Origin: Limnoraphis robusta CS-951
Lineage (GTDB): Bacteria; Cyanobacteriota; Cyanobacteriia; Cyanobacteriales; Microcoleaceae
Reading direction: 5' to 3'
DNA length: 37,118 nucleotides
NCBI RefSeq assembly: GCF_000972705.2
Contig: NZ_LATL02000025.1
Location: 1 to 37,118, forward strand
How positions within the stretch are numbered: position 1 is the stretch's first letter; each line of letters begins with the position of its first letter. Below the pieces are notes generated by a model. The model had not been told where the DNA came from. It searched no databases and worked only from the letters and a program-made list of their open reading frames with translations. Shown piece by piece: positions 7,569 through 15,841 of this stretch. The translations under genes were made by a program, and so were the position numbers.

Positions 7569-9455
7569 TTACATCACAGGTGTAAAACGTTCTTTTTCAG
7601 GAACTTCTGTGTACTCTGCAACAATTTGACGGAATTCATCCCCATCAATCGTTTCTTTCTCAATCAATAAATCAACCAAACGATCAATCACGACACGATT
7701 TTCCCGAATGATTTGACAAGCTTGCTGGTAGCAATGATCAGCAATCTCTTTAATTTGACTATCAATGCGAGACGCAATCCGATTAGAGTAGTCGGTACGG
7801 GTGGCAAAATCACGGCCTAAGAAAACTTCGCCCTGTTGAGACTCTAGCGACAACGGCCCTAAATCCGACATTCCGTAACGAGTCACCATCTGCCGCGCCA
7901 TGCCTGCAACCTGTTGTAAATCGCCGCCTGCGCCTGTTGTTACTTCCGCATCCCCGAAAATGACTTCTTCTGCGGCTCGACCCCCCAAGGCGCCTGTAAT
8001 GCGTGCCATAATTTGCGCTCGTGAAATTAAACCTTGTTCTTCATCGGGCATAAACCAGGTTAAACCGCGAGCTTGACCCCGAGGAATCAGAGTCACTTTT
8101 TGAACCGGATCATGATGTTTGACCAAAGTACCCACAATTGCATGACCGATTTCATGGTAAGCAATTAACCGCTTGCTCTTCCCATCAATTAACGGAGTGC
8201 CTTCCATCCCGGCAACGACCCGATCCACCGCATCATCAATTTCTGGCATTGTAATCGCTTCTTTACGGCGACGAGCGGTTAAGATAGCAGCTTCGTTGAG
8301 GAGGTTCGCCAAATCAGCCCCGGTAAAGCCTGGAGTCCGACGAGCGATCGTCTCTAAGGACACTTCCGGGCTGAGTTTTTTATTACGAGCGTGAACTTCT
8401 AGAATTTCTAAACGACCTTTGATATCGGGAGCATCAACTGTTACCTGACGATCAAAACGGCCAGGACGTAATAAAGCGGAGTCGAGAACGTCAGGACGGT
8501 TGGTTGCAGCAATGATGATAATACCTGTATTGCCTTCAAAGCCATCCATTTCGGTGAGTAACTGGTTGAGGGTTTGTTCGCGTTCATCGTTTCCTCCGCC
8601 AATTCCGGCACCCCGTTGACGACCAACGGCATCAATTTCATCAATAAAGATAATACAAGGAGCGGTTTCTTTTGCTTTTTTAAACAGGTCACGCACCCGA
8701 GAAGCGCCGACTCCGACAAACATTTCGACAAATTCTGAACCCGAGATGCTAAAGAAGGGAACTCCGGCTTCTCCGGCGATCGCTTTAGCCAAGAGGGTTT
8801 TACCCGTTCCAGGAGGGCCAACTAACAGCACACCTTTGGGAATGCGGGCGCCAACTGCGGTAAAGCGTTCGGGTTTTTTCAGGAAGGTGACAACCTCTTG
8901 AAGTTCTTCTTTGGCTTCTTCGACTCCAGCAACATCATCAAACAGGACTCCTGTTTTGGCTTCCATCTGGAAGCGCGCTCTGGACTTGCCAAAGTTCATG
9001 GCTTGACCGGGGCCACCCGGAACGTTGTTGGAACGACGGAACAGGAAAAATAAGCCTGCAATTAGTAAAATTGGGAAGACGAGATTACCGAGTAATCCCC
9101 AAATTGCCCCATCATTGCGAGGAGGATGGGTATCAAAGCTAATTTGGGTATCTCGCAGGCGAGAGATTAATTCAGGTGTGTTATTGGGTAAGTCCACCCG
9201 CAACCGTTGTACACGGTTATCAAGTTGGGGATCAACGGCTTCGACGATCGCGGTTCGACCTCCATCATAAAGGTCAACGCTAGTGACACGACCAGCTTCT
9301 AAGTAGTCTAGGAAACGACCATAACTCATGCGAGTGCTGGCTGTGTTGTTACTCATGTCCGTCGCAGCAGGGCTAAATGCTCCCTGCCAGAGGAAAAACC
9401 CGATGACTAACGCTGGTAATGTCCAAAGTAGTATCGTTCTCCACGTTGTTTTCAT
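7569..9455 (-). CDS. ftsH: ATP-dependent zinc metalloprotease FtsH (FtsH2-like)
   Basis: A 628-residue membrane AAA+ protease, of usual family length. Two N-terminal membrane helices (about 8-26 and 118-139) bracket a lumenal/periplasmic domain. The AAA module has Walker A GPPGTGKT at 213-220, Walker B IIFIDEID at 268-275, and the arginine-finger segment RPGRFDRQ near 330. The protease has the zinc site HEIGH at 434-438. The sequence closely follows, from memory, cyanobacterial FtsH2 (Slr0228), including the N-terminus and the end ([17 protein letters not shown]), the homologue that removes damaged D1 from photosystem II in thylakoids. The function is by homology. The gene is monocistronic, and its stop codon is followed by repeat-like sequence. 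Confidence 0.96.
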   Translation of the reverse strand: MKTTWRTILLWTLPALVIGFFLWQGAFSPAATDMSNNTASTRMSYGRFLDYLEAGRVTSVDLYDGGRTAIVEAVDPQLDNRVQRLRVDLPNNTPELISRLRDTQISFDTHPPRNDGAIWGLLGNLVFPILLIAGLFFLFRRSNNVPGGPGQAMNFGKSRARFQMEAKTGVLFDDVAGVEEAKEELQEVVTFLKKPERFTAVGARIPKGVLLVGPPGTGKTLLAKAIAGEAGVPFFSISGSEFVEMFVGVGASRVRDLFKKAKETAPCIIFIDEIDAVGRQRGAGIGGGNDEREQTLNQLLTEMDGFEGNTGIIIIAATNRPDVLDSALLRPGRFDRQVTVDAPDIKGRLEILEVHARNKKLSPEVSLETIARRTPGFTGADLANLLNEAAILTARRRKEAITMPEIDDAVDRVVAGMEGTPLIDGKSKRLIAYHEIGHAIVGTLVKHHDPVQKVTLIPRGQARGLTWFMPDEEQGLISRAQIMARITGALGGRAAEEVIFGDAEVTTGAGGDLQQVAGMARQMVTRYGMSDLGPLSLESQQGEVFLGRDFATRTDYSNRIASRIDSQIKEIADHCYQQACQIIRENRVVIDRLVDLLIEKETIDGDEFRQIVAEYTEVPEKERFTPVM

Positions 9456-9919
9456 AAATTAAGTTGCCTCTGATCTTGTTAAACCTATTGTGTCAAACCA
9501 CAGTGCGGGTGAACTGCTGGCTGGATTATTCATAATCTTAATTAAATTTAACGTAAATCACGCTGATCGATCAACTACAGAGATCTCTCCTCGTGATAAA
9601 GTGGCTCACTAAGGGAGAGGAGAGGATCAAAAAGACAGAGGCTTGGTGATCAAGGTTGAGATAACACCCTGGGGTTCGACGTACTCAACAAGCTCGACAG
9701 AGAAAACGCAACAGGGCTGATTGCCCACTCATCTACTTCTACTATTTTCACCCTTCCTGATGTTTGACTGGATTTGTAGGTCTAGGCCCCTAGCCTGAAT
9801 TTTTAACAGTCCGATTCGGTTTAACTTCAGATTCTCCGTCTATGTGAAAATGTTATGCGTGTAAATGGTATAGAAATCGGGCATTATAATCTTGAGTTTG
9901 CGTGAGGTAATTTGTTCTA
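9456..9919. promoter_or_regulatory. Divergent ftsH / parM-like control region
   Basis: This 464-bp gap separates the divergent ftsH and parM-like genes and holds no convincing reading frame. On the parM side a perfect TATAAT lies at 9885-9890, 29 bp before the ATG, with no good -35 at the right spacing. An imperfect hairpin, GATCTCTCCTC against GAGGAGAGGATC, lies at about 9590-9628. GATCAA occurs three times between 9560 and 9660, too loosely spaced to call iterons. Confidence 0.45.
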
Positions 9920-11026
9920 ATGCAAAGTAATAAACAACCAGTCGGACAGCCCGCAGTCGCTCCCAATGCTATTGTCAACCGACAAGCAACGAGCAACAAT
10001 CGGAGAACGATTCTCAGTGTTGACTTGGGACGGACATCTACCAAAGCTTGTGTCAGTCGGAACCCCAATGAAGTGGTATTCATTCCCTCTAATGTCGCAC
10101 AACTAACCGTTGAAAAAGCCCGAGGCGGTGGGTTTGAGTCTCGAGATACCGATCCGTTGTTGGATCTATGGTTAGAGTATCGCGGAGATGGTTATGCAGT
10201 CGGTCAACTGGCGGCTGACTTTGGGGCTAACTTGTTTGGTGGAGATACAACTGATAGTCCCTCGAAAGTCGATGATGCCCTGATCAAGACTTTTGCTTGT
10301 GCTGGATATTTTCAAATCAAAGGCGATGTTGATGTGGTCTTGGGTTTGCCTTTCTACTCTCAAGAGCAGTTTGAACGAGAAAAAGAACAGATTATCAGTT
10401 TGTTAACCGGACCCCATGTTCTGCTGTTTAGAGGCGAACAAATCACTATAGAGATTAAGAGTGTACGGGTGATGCCTGAAGGCTATGGTAGCTTGATTTG
10501 GTGTGAGGCTCAAAAAAGTAAGGAAACTCCCAATTTTGCCGATTTATCGGTAGCTATTGTTGATGTAGGACACCAAACAACGGACTTTTTGACGGTTGAC
10601 AGTTTCCGCTTTGCTCGTGGGGTTTCCAAGAGTGAAGTGTTTGCGATGAGCAAGTTTTATGCAGAAGTAGCAGCAAAAATTGAAGGAGCAGACAGTCAAT
10701 CTTTATATCTGTTAGAAGCCGTTCATCGTCCCGCAGGTCAACGCTTCTATCGTCCTCTTGGCTCCGCTAAACCTGCGAATTTAGATGAGATTGTACCCGA
10801 GTTACGCAAAAAATTCGCTCAAGAACTCTCTTCTCGTTTAGTGAAATGGCTCCCGGAACGAATTACAGATGTCGTCTTGACCGGTGGCGGGGGCGAGTTT
10901 TTCTGGGAAGATCTTCAACCTCTACTCAAACAAGCTCAACTTAGAGCGCATTTAGCTCAACCCGCTCGCAAGGCGAATGCTTTAGGTCAATTTGTCTACG
11001 GCGAAGCTCAACTGGTGAAGCGATAA
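9920..11026 (+). CDS. ParM/StbA-family actin-like ATPase
   Basis: A 368-residue actin-fold protein. A disordered Gln/Asn/Pro-rich N-terminus of about 28 residues precedes the fold. Phosphate-1 motif: ILSVDLGRTSTKA (31-43). Phosphate-2 motif: AIVDVGHQTTDFL at about 211. Adenosine motif: VVLTGGGGEFF around 325. Also diagnostic is VVLGLPFYSQEQF, the StbA/ParM-type segment after subdomain Ib. Such proteins polymerise with ATP and push apart DNA bound by a ParR adaptor. The next gene, 313 bp downstream on the same strand, looks like such an adaptor. No plasmid replication gene is in the window and the surroundings are core chromosome genes, so a chromosomal role (positioning, segregation or an integrated plasmid locus) is inferred. 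Confidence 0.88.
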   Translation: MQSNKQPVGQPAVAPNAIVNRQATSNNRRTILSVDLGRTSTKACVSRNPNEVVFIPSNVAQLTVEKARGGGFESRDTDPLLDLWLEYRGDGYAVGQLAADFGANLFGGDTTDSPSKVDDALIKTFACAGYFQIKGDVDVVLGLPFYSQEQFEREKEQIISLLTGPHVLLFRGEQITIEIKSVRVMPEGYGSLIWCEAQKSKETPNFADLSVAIVDVGHQTTDFLTVDSFRFARGVSKSEVFAMSKFYAEVAAKIEGADSQSLYLLEAVHRPAGQRFYRPLGSAKPANLDEIVPELRKKFAQELSSRLVKWLPERITDVVLTGGGGEFFWEDLQPLLKQAQLRAHLAQPARKANALGQFVYGEAQLVKR

Positions 11027-11036
11027 CTTCCTCGAC

Positions 11037-11123
11037 TCAACCCGCCCCGGCTCAAGCCCTTAGTTGTTCGGTGTTAGGCTTTGCCTAAATGAACCGGAAA
11101 CAGCAGACAAACAGGGCGGGCTG
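11037..11123 (+). other. Long nested hairpin between the parM-like and parR-like genes
   Basis: Outer arms TCAACCCGCCC (11037-11047) and GGGCGGGCTGA (11114-11124) pair at 10 of 11 positions. Inside, TGTTCGGT pairs with ACCGGAAACA through two bulges, closing on a perfect TTAGGC-TTT-GCCTAA (11074-11088). No T-tract follows, so it is not a standard terminator. It could be an attenuator, an RNA processing site, a small RNA, or a DNA site for the adaptor protein. The rest of the gap to 11338 shows no gene. Confidence 0.6.
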
Positions 11124-11338
11124 AATACTGAAGTCTCGGCGGAATTCTGATACACTGAAACCAATTGGCTTTGAGTCAAGGCTTCGATCGTGATTGCTTG
11201 CAGCTTGTGGCTGTAAACTTCAATCAGAAAGGGGAATTTAGATACAAGTCCTTGTCGGTGGTCAATTAAGCTGGGTGCGCTCTAAAAATCTGCATCCCCG
11301 ATTTGGAATCTTGCAGGCAGAAACTTTTAACTTGAATT

Positions 11339-11878
11339 ATGTTCCGGCCTAATAAAAAACTCACTCAGTCCGTTACGTTTACAACCGAAGATGCTGCCGA
11401 TCAAGCTTTATGGGAAGCGATCGAAAAAGAGCTATCTCTGACGAAATATCAGACGTTTAGTAATCTCTGCAAGCAAGCCCTTTGGCAATTTCTGTTTGTC
11501 TCAGAGTCCCCCGCTACTCCACCCAGCTTATCATCGATGCCAGCCATGCCTGTCAGTTCTCCAAAGTTAGAAGAACAAATTACTCAACTTCAGAAGCAGC
11601 TTTCTCATTTAGAACATCAAATGTTAGCTTCTGAAGAAACTCGTTTTCAACAGCTTCAACGTCAATTAACTCAAATGACTCAACAGCTTGCTCAGTTACA
11701 AGTAGCTGTTACTTTACAACCGAGTTCACCGACTCCTGAAGCTGTTGTTACTCAAACGCCTCAACCTCCATCCATTCAACCTGTCGCGGAACCTGTCCAA
11801 CCAGAAGAAAAGCCTACCCCTCAGCAAGAGTCCGATCCAGTTTTGCAGCGTTTGAGTTCACTGATTGATGACTTTTAG
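11339..11878 (+). CDS. Probable ParR-like DNA-binding adaptor with coiled coil and Pro-rich tail
   Basis: A 179-residue protein I assign by layout and context. Residues 8-55 (KLTQSVTFTTEDAADQ, then helices ending LCKQALWQFLF) fit a ribbon-helix-helix: one strand and two or more helices. Residues about 80-125 form a Gln/Leu-rich coiled coil (QLQKQLSHLEHQML, QLTQMTQQLAQLQ). Residues 130-165 are Pro/Gln/Glu-rich and flexible, and the protein ends in a short amphipathic helix, DPVLQRLSSLIDDF. ParR adaptors have an N-terminal RHH that binds the centromere and a C-terminal peptide that docks on ParM filaments; the domain order here is the same, with an added coiled coil. It follows the parM-like gene. 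A plain uncharacterised RHH protein is the alternative. Confidence 0.6.
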   Translation: MFRPNKKLTQSVTFTTEDAADQALWEAIEKELSLTKYQTFSNLCKQALWQFLFVSESPATPPSLSSMPAMPVSSPKLEEQITQLQKQLSHLEHQMLASEETRFQQLQRQLTQMTQQLAQLQVAVTLQPSSPTPEAVVTQTPQPPSIQPVAEPVQPEEKPTPQQESDPVLQRLSSLIDDF

Positions 11879-11919
11879 ATCGGAATCGGACTGCTTGACT
11901 GACTCGGGAGAAATTTAGC

Positions 11920-13620
11920 TTACTGACGTTTACTGCCGGCTTTCTTTTTAGCAGCTTTTTCGGCTTTTTTAGCGGCTTTTTCGGCGGCAATTTTAGCTAA
12001 ACGTTCTTGTTCTTTCTCTTCTTCTATTTTATCCAAATAGTAGTGATAATCGCCCAAATAAGTGCGAAACTCTCCCTCTCGAATTTCTACAATTTTGTTC
12101 GCAGCTTTAGAAATAAAATAACGATCGTGTGAAACAATAATCACGGTTCCGTCATAGCTTTGTAAAGCCTCCTCTAGCATCTCCTTAGCCGGGATATCTA
12201 GGTGATTGGTCGGTTCATCTAAAATTAGCAAATTAACGGGTTGTAGCAGCATTTTAGCTAACGCTAATCGCGCTTTTTCTCCTCCGCTCAAAGCACCGAC
12301 TTTCTTGGCAACCGTTTCTCCACTAAATAAAAAACGACCCAAAAGCGTTCTGACTTCCTCGTTTTTCCAGTCGGGAACTTCATCATGGATCGTATCAAGA
12401 ACCGTTTTATCTAAGTCTAAAGCTTCCGCTTGATTTTGTTCAAAATAACCCGGAATAACGTTATGTTGTCCCAAGCTAACTTTGCCTTCACTCGGCTGTT
12501 CTAATCCCATAATTAGACGCAATAGCGTTGATTTCCCACAACCATTCGGCCCTAAAAATGCAATGCGATCGCCTCGTTCTACAGATAAATCTGCTCCCAA
12601 AAACAGAATTTTATCATCATACATATGGACGAGATCTTTAATCTCAACTACACTTTGACCACTTCGAGGCGCCGGAGGAAAGTGAAATTTTAAGGTTCTT
12701 AACGCCCCAGTTGGTGCTTCAATTCGTTCTATTTTTTCCAGTTGCTTTTCACGGCTTTTCGCTTGCGTACTCCTTGTAGCACTGGCTCGAAATCGATCAA
12801 CAAAAGCCTGTTGTTTTTCAAGTTCTTTTTGTTGGCGTTCGTAAGTTGTCAGTTGTGCCGCTTGTGCTTCAGCTTTCTGATCAATATAAGCAGTATAGTT
12901 TCCTAAATAAACCGTCGAAACACCCCGTTCCGTTTCGACAATTTGAGTACAGAGACGATCTAAAAATTCTCGGTCATGGGAAACAATCACCATCGGCGTT
13001 GTTAAGCCTTTGAGATAGGTTTCTAGCCACTCAATGGTTTGTAAATCGAGATGGTTTGTCGGTTCGTCCAGGAGCAGCAAATCTGGCTTTTGAAGGAGGA
13101 TTTTTCCTAAACTCATTCGCATTTGCCAACCGCCACTAAAGGCGCTCACGAGGCGATCGCCATCTTCCGATTCAAACCCCATTTCGGGTAAAATTTTCTC
13201 AATTTGCGCTTCTAAAGCATAGCCATGAATGCCTTCAAATTGGCGTTGTAGGCGATCAAGTTTCGTAATCAGAGAATCAAGTTGCTCAGGACTAGCCGTT
13301 TCCATGTCTCGTTGGACATGAGCCAGGGATTCTTGAATTTTATTCGCTTCTACAAATACCGTCCAAAATTCTTCACGAACCGTGCGAGTCGGATCAACTT
13401 CAAATTCTTGAGTCAGATAGGCAATATTCAAGCTAGCAGGACGAATCACCTGTCCCGAAGTGGGTTCTGTCTCACCTGCAATAATTTTGAGTTGGGTCGT
13501 CTTACCTGCTCCGTTGACCCCCACCAACCCAATCCGCTCTCCAGGTTTGACTTCCCAGTTGACATCTTTGAGAATAACCCCAGTGGGGTAAATTTTACTA
13601 ATATGTTCGAGTCGCAGCAT
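11920..13620 (-). CDS. ABC-F family ATPase (duplicated ATP-binding cassettes, no membrane domain)
   Basis: A 566-residue soluble protein with two ABC cassettes. Cassette 1: Walker A GVNGAGKT (34-41), signature FSGGWQ (161-166), Walker B with DEPTNHLD (185-192). A charged interdomain linker (about 235-300, QQKELEKQQAFVDRFRAS) follows. Cassette 2: GPNGCGKSTL, LSGGEKARLALA and LILDEPTNHLD. There are no transmembrane segments. The end is a Lys/Ala-rich tail (KAAKKAEKAAKKKAG). ABC-F proteins act on the ribosome, near the E site, modulating translation; the exact subfamily (Uup, EttA-like or other) cannot be decided here. Confidence 0.93.
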   Translation of the reverse strand: MLRLEHISKIYPTGVILKDVNWEVKPGERIGLVGVNGAGKTTQLKIIAGETEPTSGQVIRPASLNIAYLTQEFEVDPTRTVREEFWTVFVEANKIQESLAHVQRDMETASPEQLDSLITKLDRLQRQFEGIHGYALEAQIEKILPEMGFESEDGDRLVSAFSGGWQMRMSLGKILLQKPDLLLLDEPTNHLDLQTIEWLETYLKGLTTPMVIVSHDREFLDRLCTQIVETERGVSTVYLGNYTAYIDQKAEAQAAQLTTYERQQKELEKQQAFVDRFRASATRSTQAKSREKQLEKIERIEAPTGALRTLKFHFPPAPRSGQSVVEIKDLVHMYDDKILFLGADLSVERGDRIAFLGPNGCGKSTLLRLIMGLEQPSEGKVSLGQHNVIPGYFEQNQAEALDLDKTVLDTIHDEVPDWKNEEVRTLLGRFLFSGETVAKKVGALSGGEKARLALAKMLLQPVNLLILDEPTNHLDIPAKEMLEEALQSYDGTVIIVSHDRYFISKAANKIVEIREGEFRTYLGDYHYYLDKIEEEKEQERLAKIAAEKAAKKAEKAAKKKAGSKRQ

Positions 13621-13734
13621 CAGGTATTGTCCAAGACAGCAAGGTTAATATGCAGAGGACGTAACCCCGGCATTTAGGTATCATACATTTTTCAATCAAA
13701 CCCATCTTAACAAAAATTAACCCCCTTATTACAG

Positions 13735-13910
13735 TTATCAGTGAACAGGCAAAAGGCAAAAGGCAATCTTGCAAGAGGCAAGAGGCAAAAGAAGGCAAAA
13801 GGCAACAGGGAATCGGGAATCGGGAATAGGGAATGGGGGAGCGGGGGAGAAACTGTTTACTGGTAACTGAACTGGTAACTGGTCACTGTTTACTGTAAAC
13901 TGTTTACTGG
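13735..13910. repeat. Short tandem repeat tract (AGGCAAA / GGGAATC heptads and ACTGTTTACTGGT units)
   Basis: A mosaic of short units: AGGCAAA-like repeats (13747-13805), GGGAATC-like heptads (13808-13838), then degenerate ACTGGTAACT/ACTGTTTACT units up to the end of the response-regulator gene. Heptameric short tandem repeats are a known feature of filamentous cyanobacteria. The tract reaches into the regulator's stop codon. Confidence 0.85.
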
Positions 13911-14309
13911 TCACTCTAAACTCGCTTGATAGACTTCCGCCGCCTGTTGAACAATCGCTTTAAGATTTTCCGCTTCCCAGGGCTTAGTGACACATTGAAA
14001 AATTTGAGCCGCCTTCAAAATTTCCCGGTCATCTTCTAGAGCATCTTCAGAGTAACCCGTCAGCAGAATCCGAATCGTATTAGGGAAGCGATCGCTAATT
14101 TTGCTCAAAAATTCAATCCCAGTCATTTCAGGCATACTCTGATCCGAAATAATAATAGCCATTTCTCCTTCCGCATCTATAATTTTCATCGCGGTGGCTG
14201 GACTATCGGCGAGAAAAATCGGGAATTGACGGCGAAATGTTCTGTAGATCAGATCGAGGTTATCCTGCTCGTCATCAACCACCATGAGCTTGAGTTTAGA
14301 TTTAGACAT
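13911..14309 (-). CDS. Single-domain (CheY-like) response regulator
   Basis: I place the start at the ATG at 14309 (MSKSKLKLMVVDDEQDN), giving 132 residues, the size of one receiver domain; longer in-frame starts upstream add 53 residues with no domain content. Acidic pocket Asp12/Asp13, phosphoacceptor Asp56 (IISDQSMP), Thr84 (LLTGYS) and Lys109 (VTKPW) are all present, so it should be phosphorylatable. No output domain follows; the protein ends at the receiver's last helix. No partner kinase is adjacent. Its TGA stop is shared with the short tandem repeat. Confidence 0.88.
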   Translation of the reverse strand: MSKSKLKLMVVDDEQDNLDLIYRTFRRQFPIFLADSPATAMKIIDAEGEMAIIISDQSMPEMTGIEFLSKISDRFPNTIRILLTGYSEDALEDDREILKAAQIFQCVTKPWEAENLKAIVQQAAEVYQASLE

Positions 14310-14549
14310 CTCTGGATTTGGCGATCGCACTCTTGAGCGTTGAATTGCTGGCTGATTCCAGGTACAGGTCAAGCTCAACTTTCTTACAAAGAAAAGCATA
14401 GAAGCGCAACCTGTACTCATTTTTGTTTTGTCTTCTAACCTATCATATATTTTCTGTCCCCTCTGCATCTGCTACCTGAACAATCCTGGCCCTAACAACG
14501 AACTGAAAAGAACGAGGCTGGAGAATTATTGAGTCAACCCAACAGAAAT

Positions 14550-15080
14550 TCACAGGCGACTGGTTTCCATTGGCTGAGTTTTGAGAAACTCAGTGTTAAC
14601 ACCTGACTCACGAGTCAGAGCAATCTTTCCAGTCCGAGCAATTTCCCGAATCCCAAAGCGACTCAGCACTTGAATAATCGCAACCATTTTTCCAGGATCT
14701 CCGGCGACTTCCACCGTAAGAGTGTTTTCCCCAATATCAACAACTCGCGCTCGGAAAATTTGAGCGAGTTCAATAATTTCTGAACGCATGGCACTGCCAT
14801 TGCAGTTAATCTTCAGTAGCATTAACTCCCGTTCAACACAGGGAATTTCAGTAATATCCTGGACTTTGAGGACATTAATCAGTTTATAGAGTTGTTTGGT
14901 AATCTGCTCGATAATCCGATCATCTCCCGAAACAATCATTGTAATTCGAGAGATCCCGCTTTGTTCAGCAGGACCGACTGCCAGACTTTCAATATTAAAA
15001 CCCCGACGTGCAAATAAACCCGCAATGCGAGTTAGAACACCCGCTTCATCTTCTACTAAAACAGAAAGAGTATGTTTCAT
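14550..15080 (-). CDS. ilvN: Acetolactate synthase, regulatory small subunit
   Basis: A 176-residue protein starting [20 protein letters not shown], the conserved N-terminal ACT domain of the IlvN/IlvH family. It continues with [17 protein letters not shown] and the C-terminal domain ([44 protein letters not shown]). It binds the catalytic IlvB/IlvI subunit and confers valine feedback in branched-chain amino-acid synthesis. Length is normal. The catalytic subunit gene is not in the window. Only 10 bp separate the start codon from the apparent end of a transposase-less IS200/IS605-type element, so its native leader is probably displaced. Confidence 0.95.
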   Translation of the reverse strand: MKHTLSVLVEDEAGVLTRIAGLFARRGFNIESLAVGPAEQSGISRITMIVSGDDRIIEQITKQLYKLINVLKVQDITEIPCVERELMLLKINCNGSAMRSEIIELAQIFRARVVDIGENTLTVEVAGDPGKMVAIIQVLSRFGIREIARTGKIALTRESGVNTEFLKTQPMETSRL

Positions 15081-15090
15081 CTTGAATTAC

Positions 15091-15486
15091 CAAAAATTGC
15101 TGCACACGCCCCTACCTTTAGGTATGGGGATACTAGGTTTGGAAAATGCTATAATAATTCTACTGGCCGGGTATTCAACCAGTTGAAAAACCCAGCATCT
15201 AATCGATGCAATGAACCTTGAAAACTTAAGGTATGGGGTTCTTGCCAGGAATGCTTTGGCCATATAAAACCTTAAAGCACCAAGTACAGAGAATCAAGCA
15301 TTTTTTTCTCAAGTACGGTAGGGCATACCGAAACTATCTCTGAAATGGGATGAACGACTGGGGAGACTCACCCCAAAGAGCGCAGATTGGGAAACCAGCT
15401 TGCTGTAAGGGTTGTCAATGAATCAGTAATCCAAAACCGCTCGTGTTTGGAGAATCCCCTTTCTTTAGAAATGGGGAGTATGTCAA
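15091..15486 (+). mobile_element. Transposase-less IS200/IS605-type element with IS608-like TTAC/TCAA junctions
   Basis: The element lies directly after TTAC (15087-15090) and ends in TCAA (15483-15486), the target and right-end cleavage tetranucleotides known for IS608. Subterminal 21-nt hairpins at 15109-15129 and 15456-15476 are in the same orientation. They share 17 of 21 bases, including loop TTTA and one C-T mismatch, and the four differences form two compensated base pairs. GAAT, the IS608 right guide sequence, lies immediately 5' of the right hairpin. The left guide AAAG is not seen. An extended -10 (TGcTATAAT) is at 15147-15155. No TnpA or TnpB reading frame remains; internal sequence near the right end resembles the TnpB-linked RNA region at the window's right edge. 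Confidence 0.72.
15310..15455 (+). ncRNA. Omega-RNA-like 3' region of the transposase-less element
   Basis: A stem CGGTA-GGGCA-TACCG (15316-15330) corresponds to CCGTC-GGGCA-GACGG at 37015-37029 downstream of the intact tnpB: same loop, stem bases changed in a compensated way, then AAACTA against AAATTA. A second small hairpin (GGGG-AGACTCA-CCCC), then GGGAAACCAGCTTG and CCAAAACCGCTCGTGTTTGG, lead into the right-end hairpin. TnpB proteins use an RNA from this position as guide, so this may be an orphan guide RNA. Expression is not shown. Confidence 0.5.
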
Positions 15487-15841
15487 ATTAGGCTGCGCTC
15501 GACGAGATCAACTCACCTCAAAACTTGAGCTTGATCAACAATCTGCATCTCTCGATTTTATCGAAAACCTTTCACCAGTTTTCAGGAATTTAACAGTTCT
15601 AGCAAAAGCTAGGTAAAAGGCAATCATGCGCTCATTGAAATGCAAGATCTAATTTTGAAACAGCCCTGGCCTGTAGGGGCGGGTTTTACAAAGATTGAGG
15701 TGACGGACTCACAATCTGATCAACCCCCCAAATGAGTGACCCATTTTTTGAGGGATTAGGAATGAGGGATTGGGATAATAGTACCATCTGACCCAAACTC
15801 CCAACCCCAAATCCCTAACACCAGTCATTGCTGAATCTTGT
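15487..15841. other. Gene-free gap with repeat-like motifs
   Basis: No reading frame is credible. TGTAGGGGCGGGTTTT at about 15672-15688 resembles a motif I recall as dispersed in cyanobacterial genomes. From about 15755, GGGATTAGGAATGAGGGATT and its near-complement CCCAACCCCAAATCCCTAA at 15800-15820 form a weak inverted short-repeat tract before the antiporter gene's stop. Confidence 0.4.

Noticed and set aside
8441..8821. 126-residue reverse-strand frame inside ftsH
   Set aside because: It lies entirely within ftsH in another frame and has no family features.
9560..9660. GATCAA repeats upstream of parM as centromere iterons
   Set aside because: Only three short, unevenly spaced copies, below what could be told from chance.
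13735..13910. Repeat tract as a CRISPR or replication origin
   Set aside because: Units are degenerate heptads and decamers without constant spacers, DnaA-box series or nearby dnaA or cas genes.
14310..14468. N-terminal extension of the response regulator
   Set aside because: The extra 53 residues have no domain content and contain the usual intergenic HIP1 motif; the receiver begins normally at 14309.
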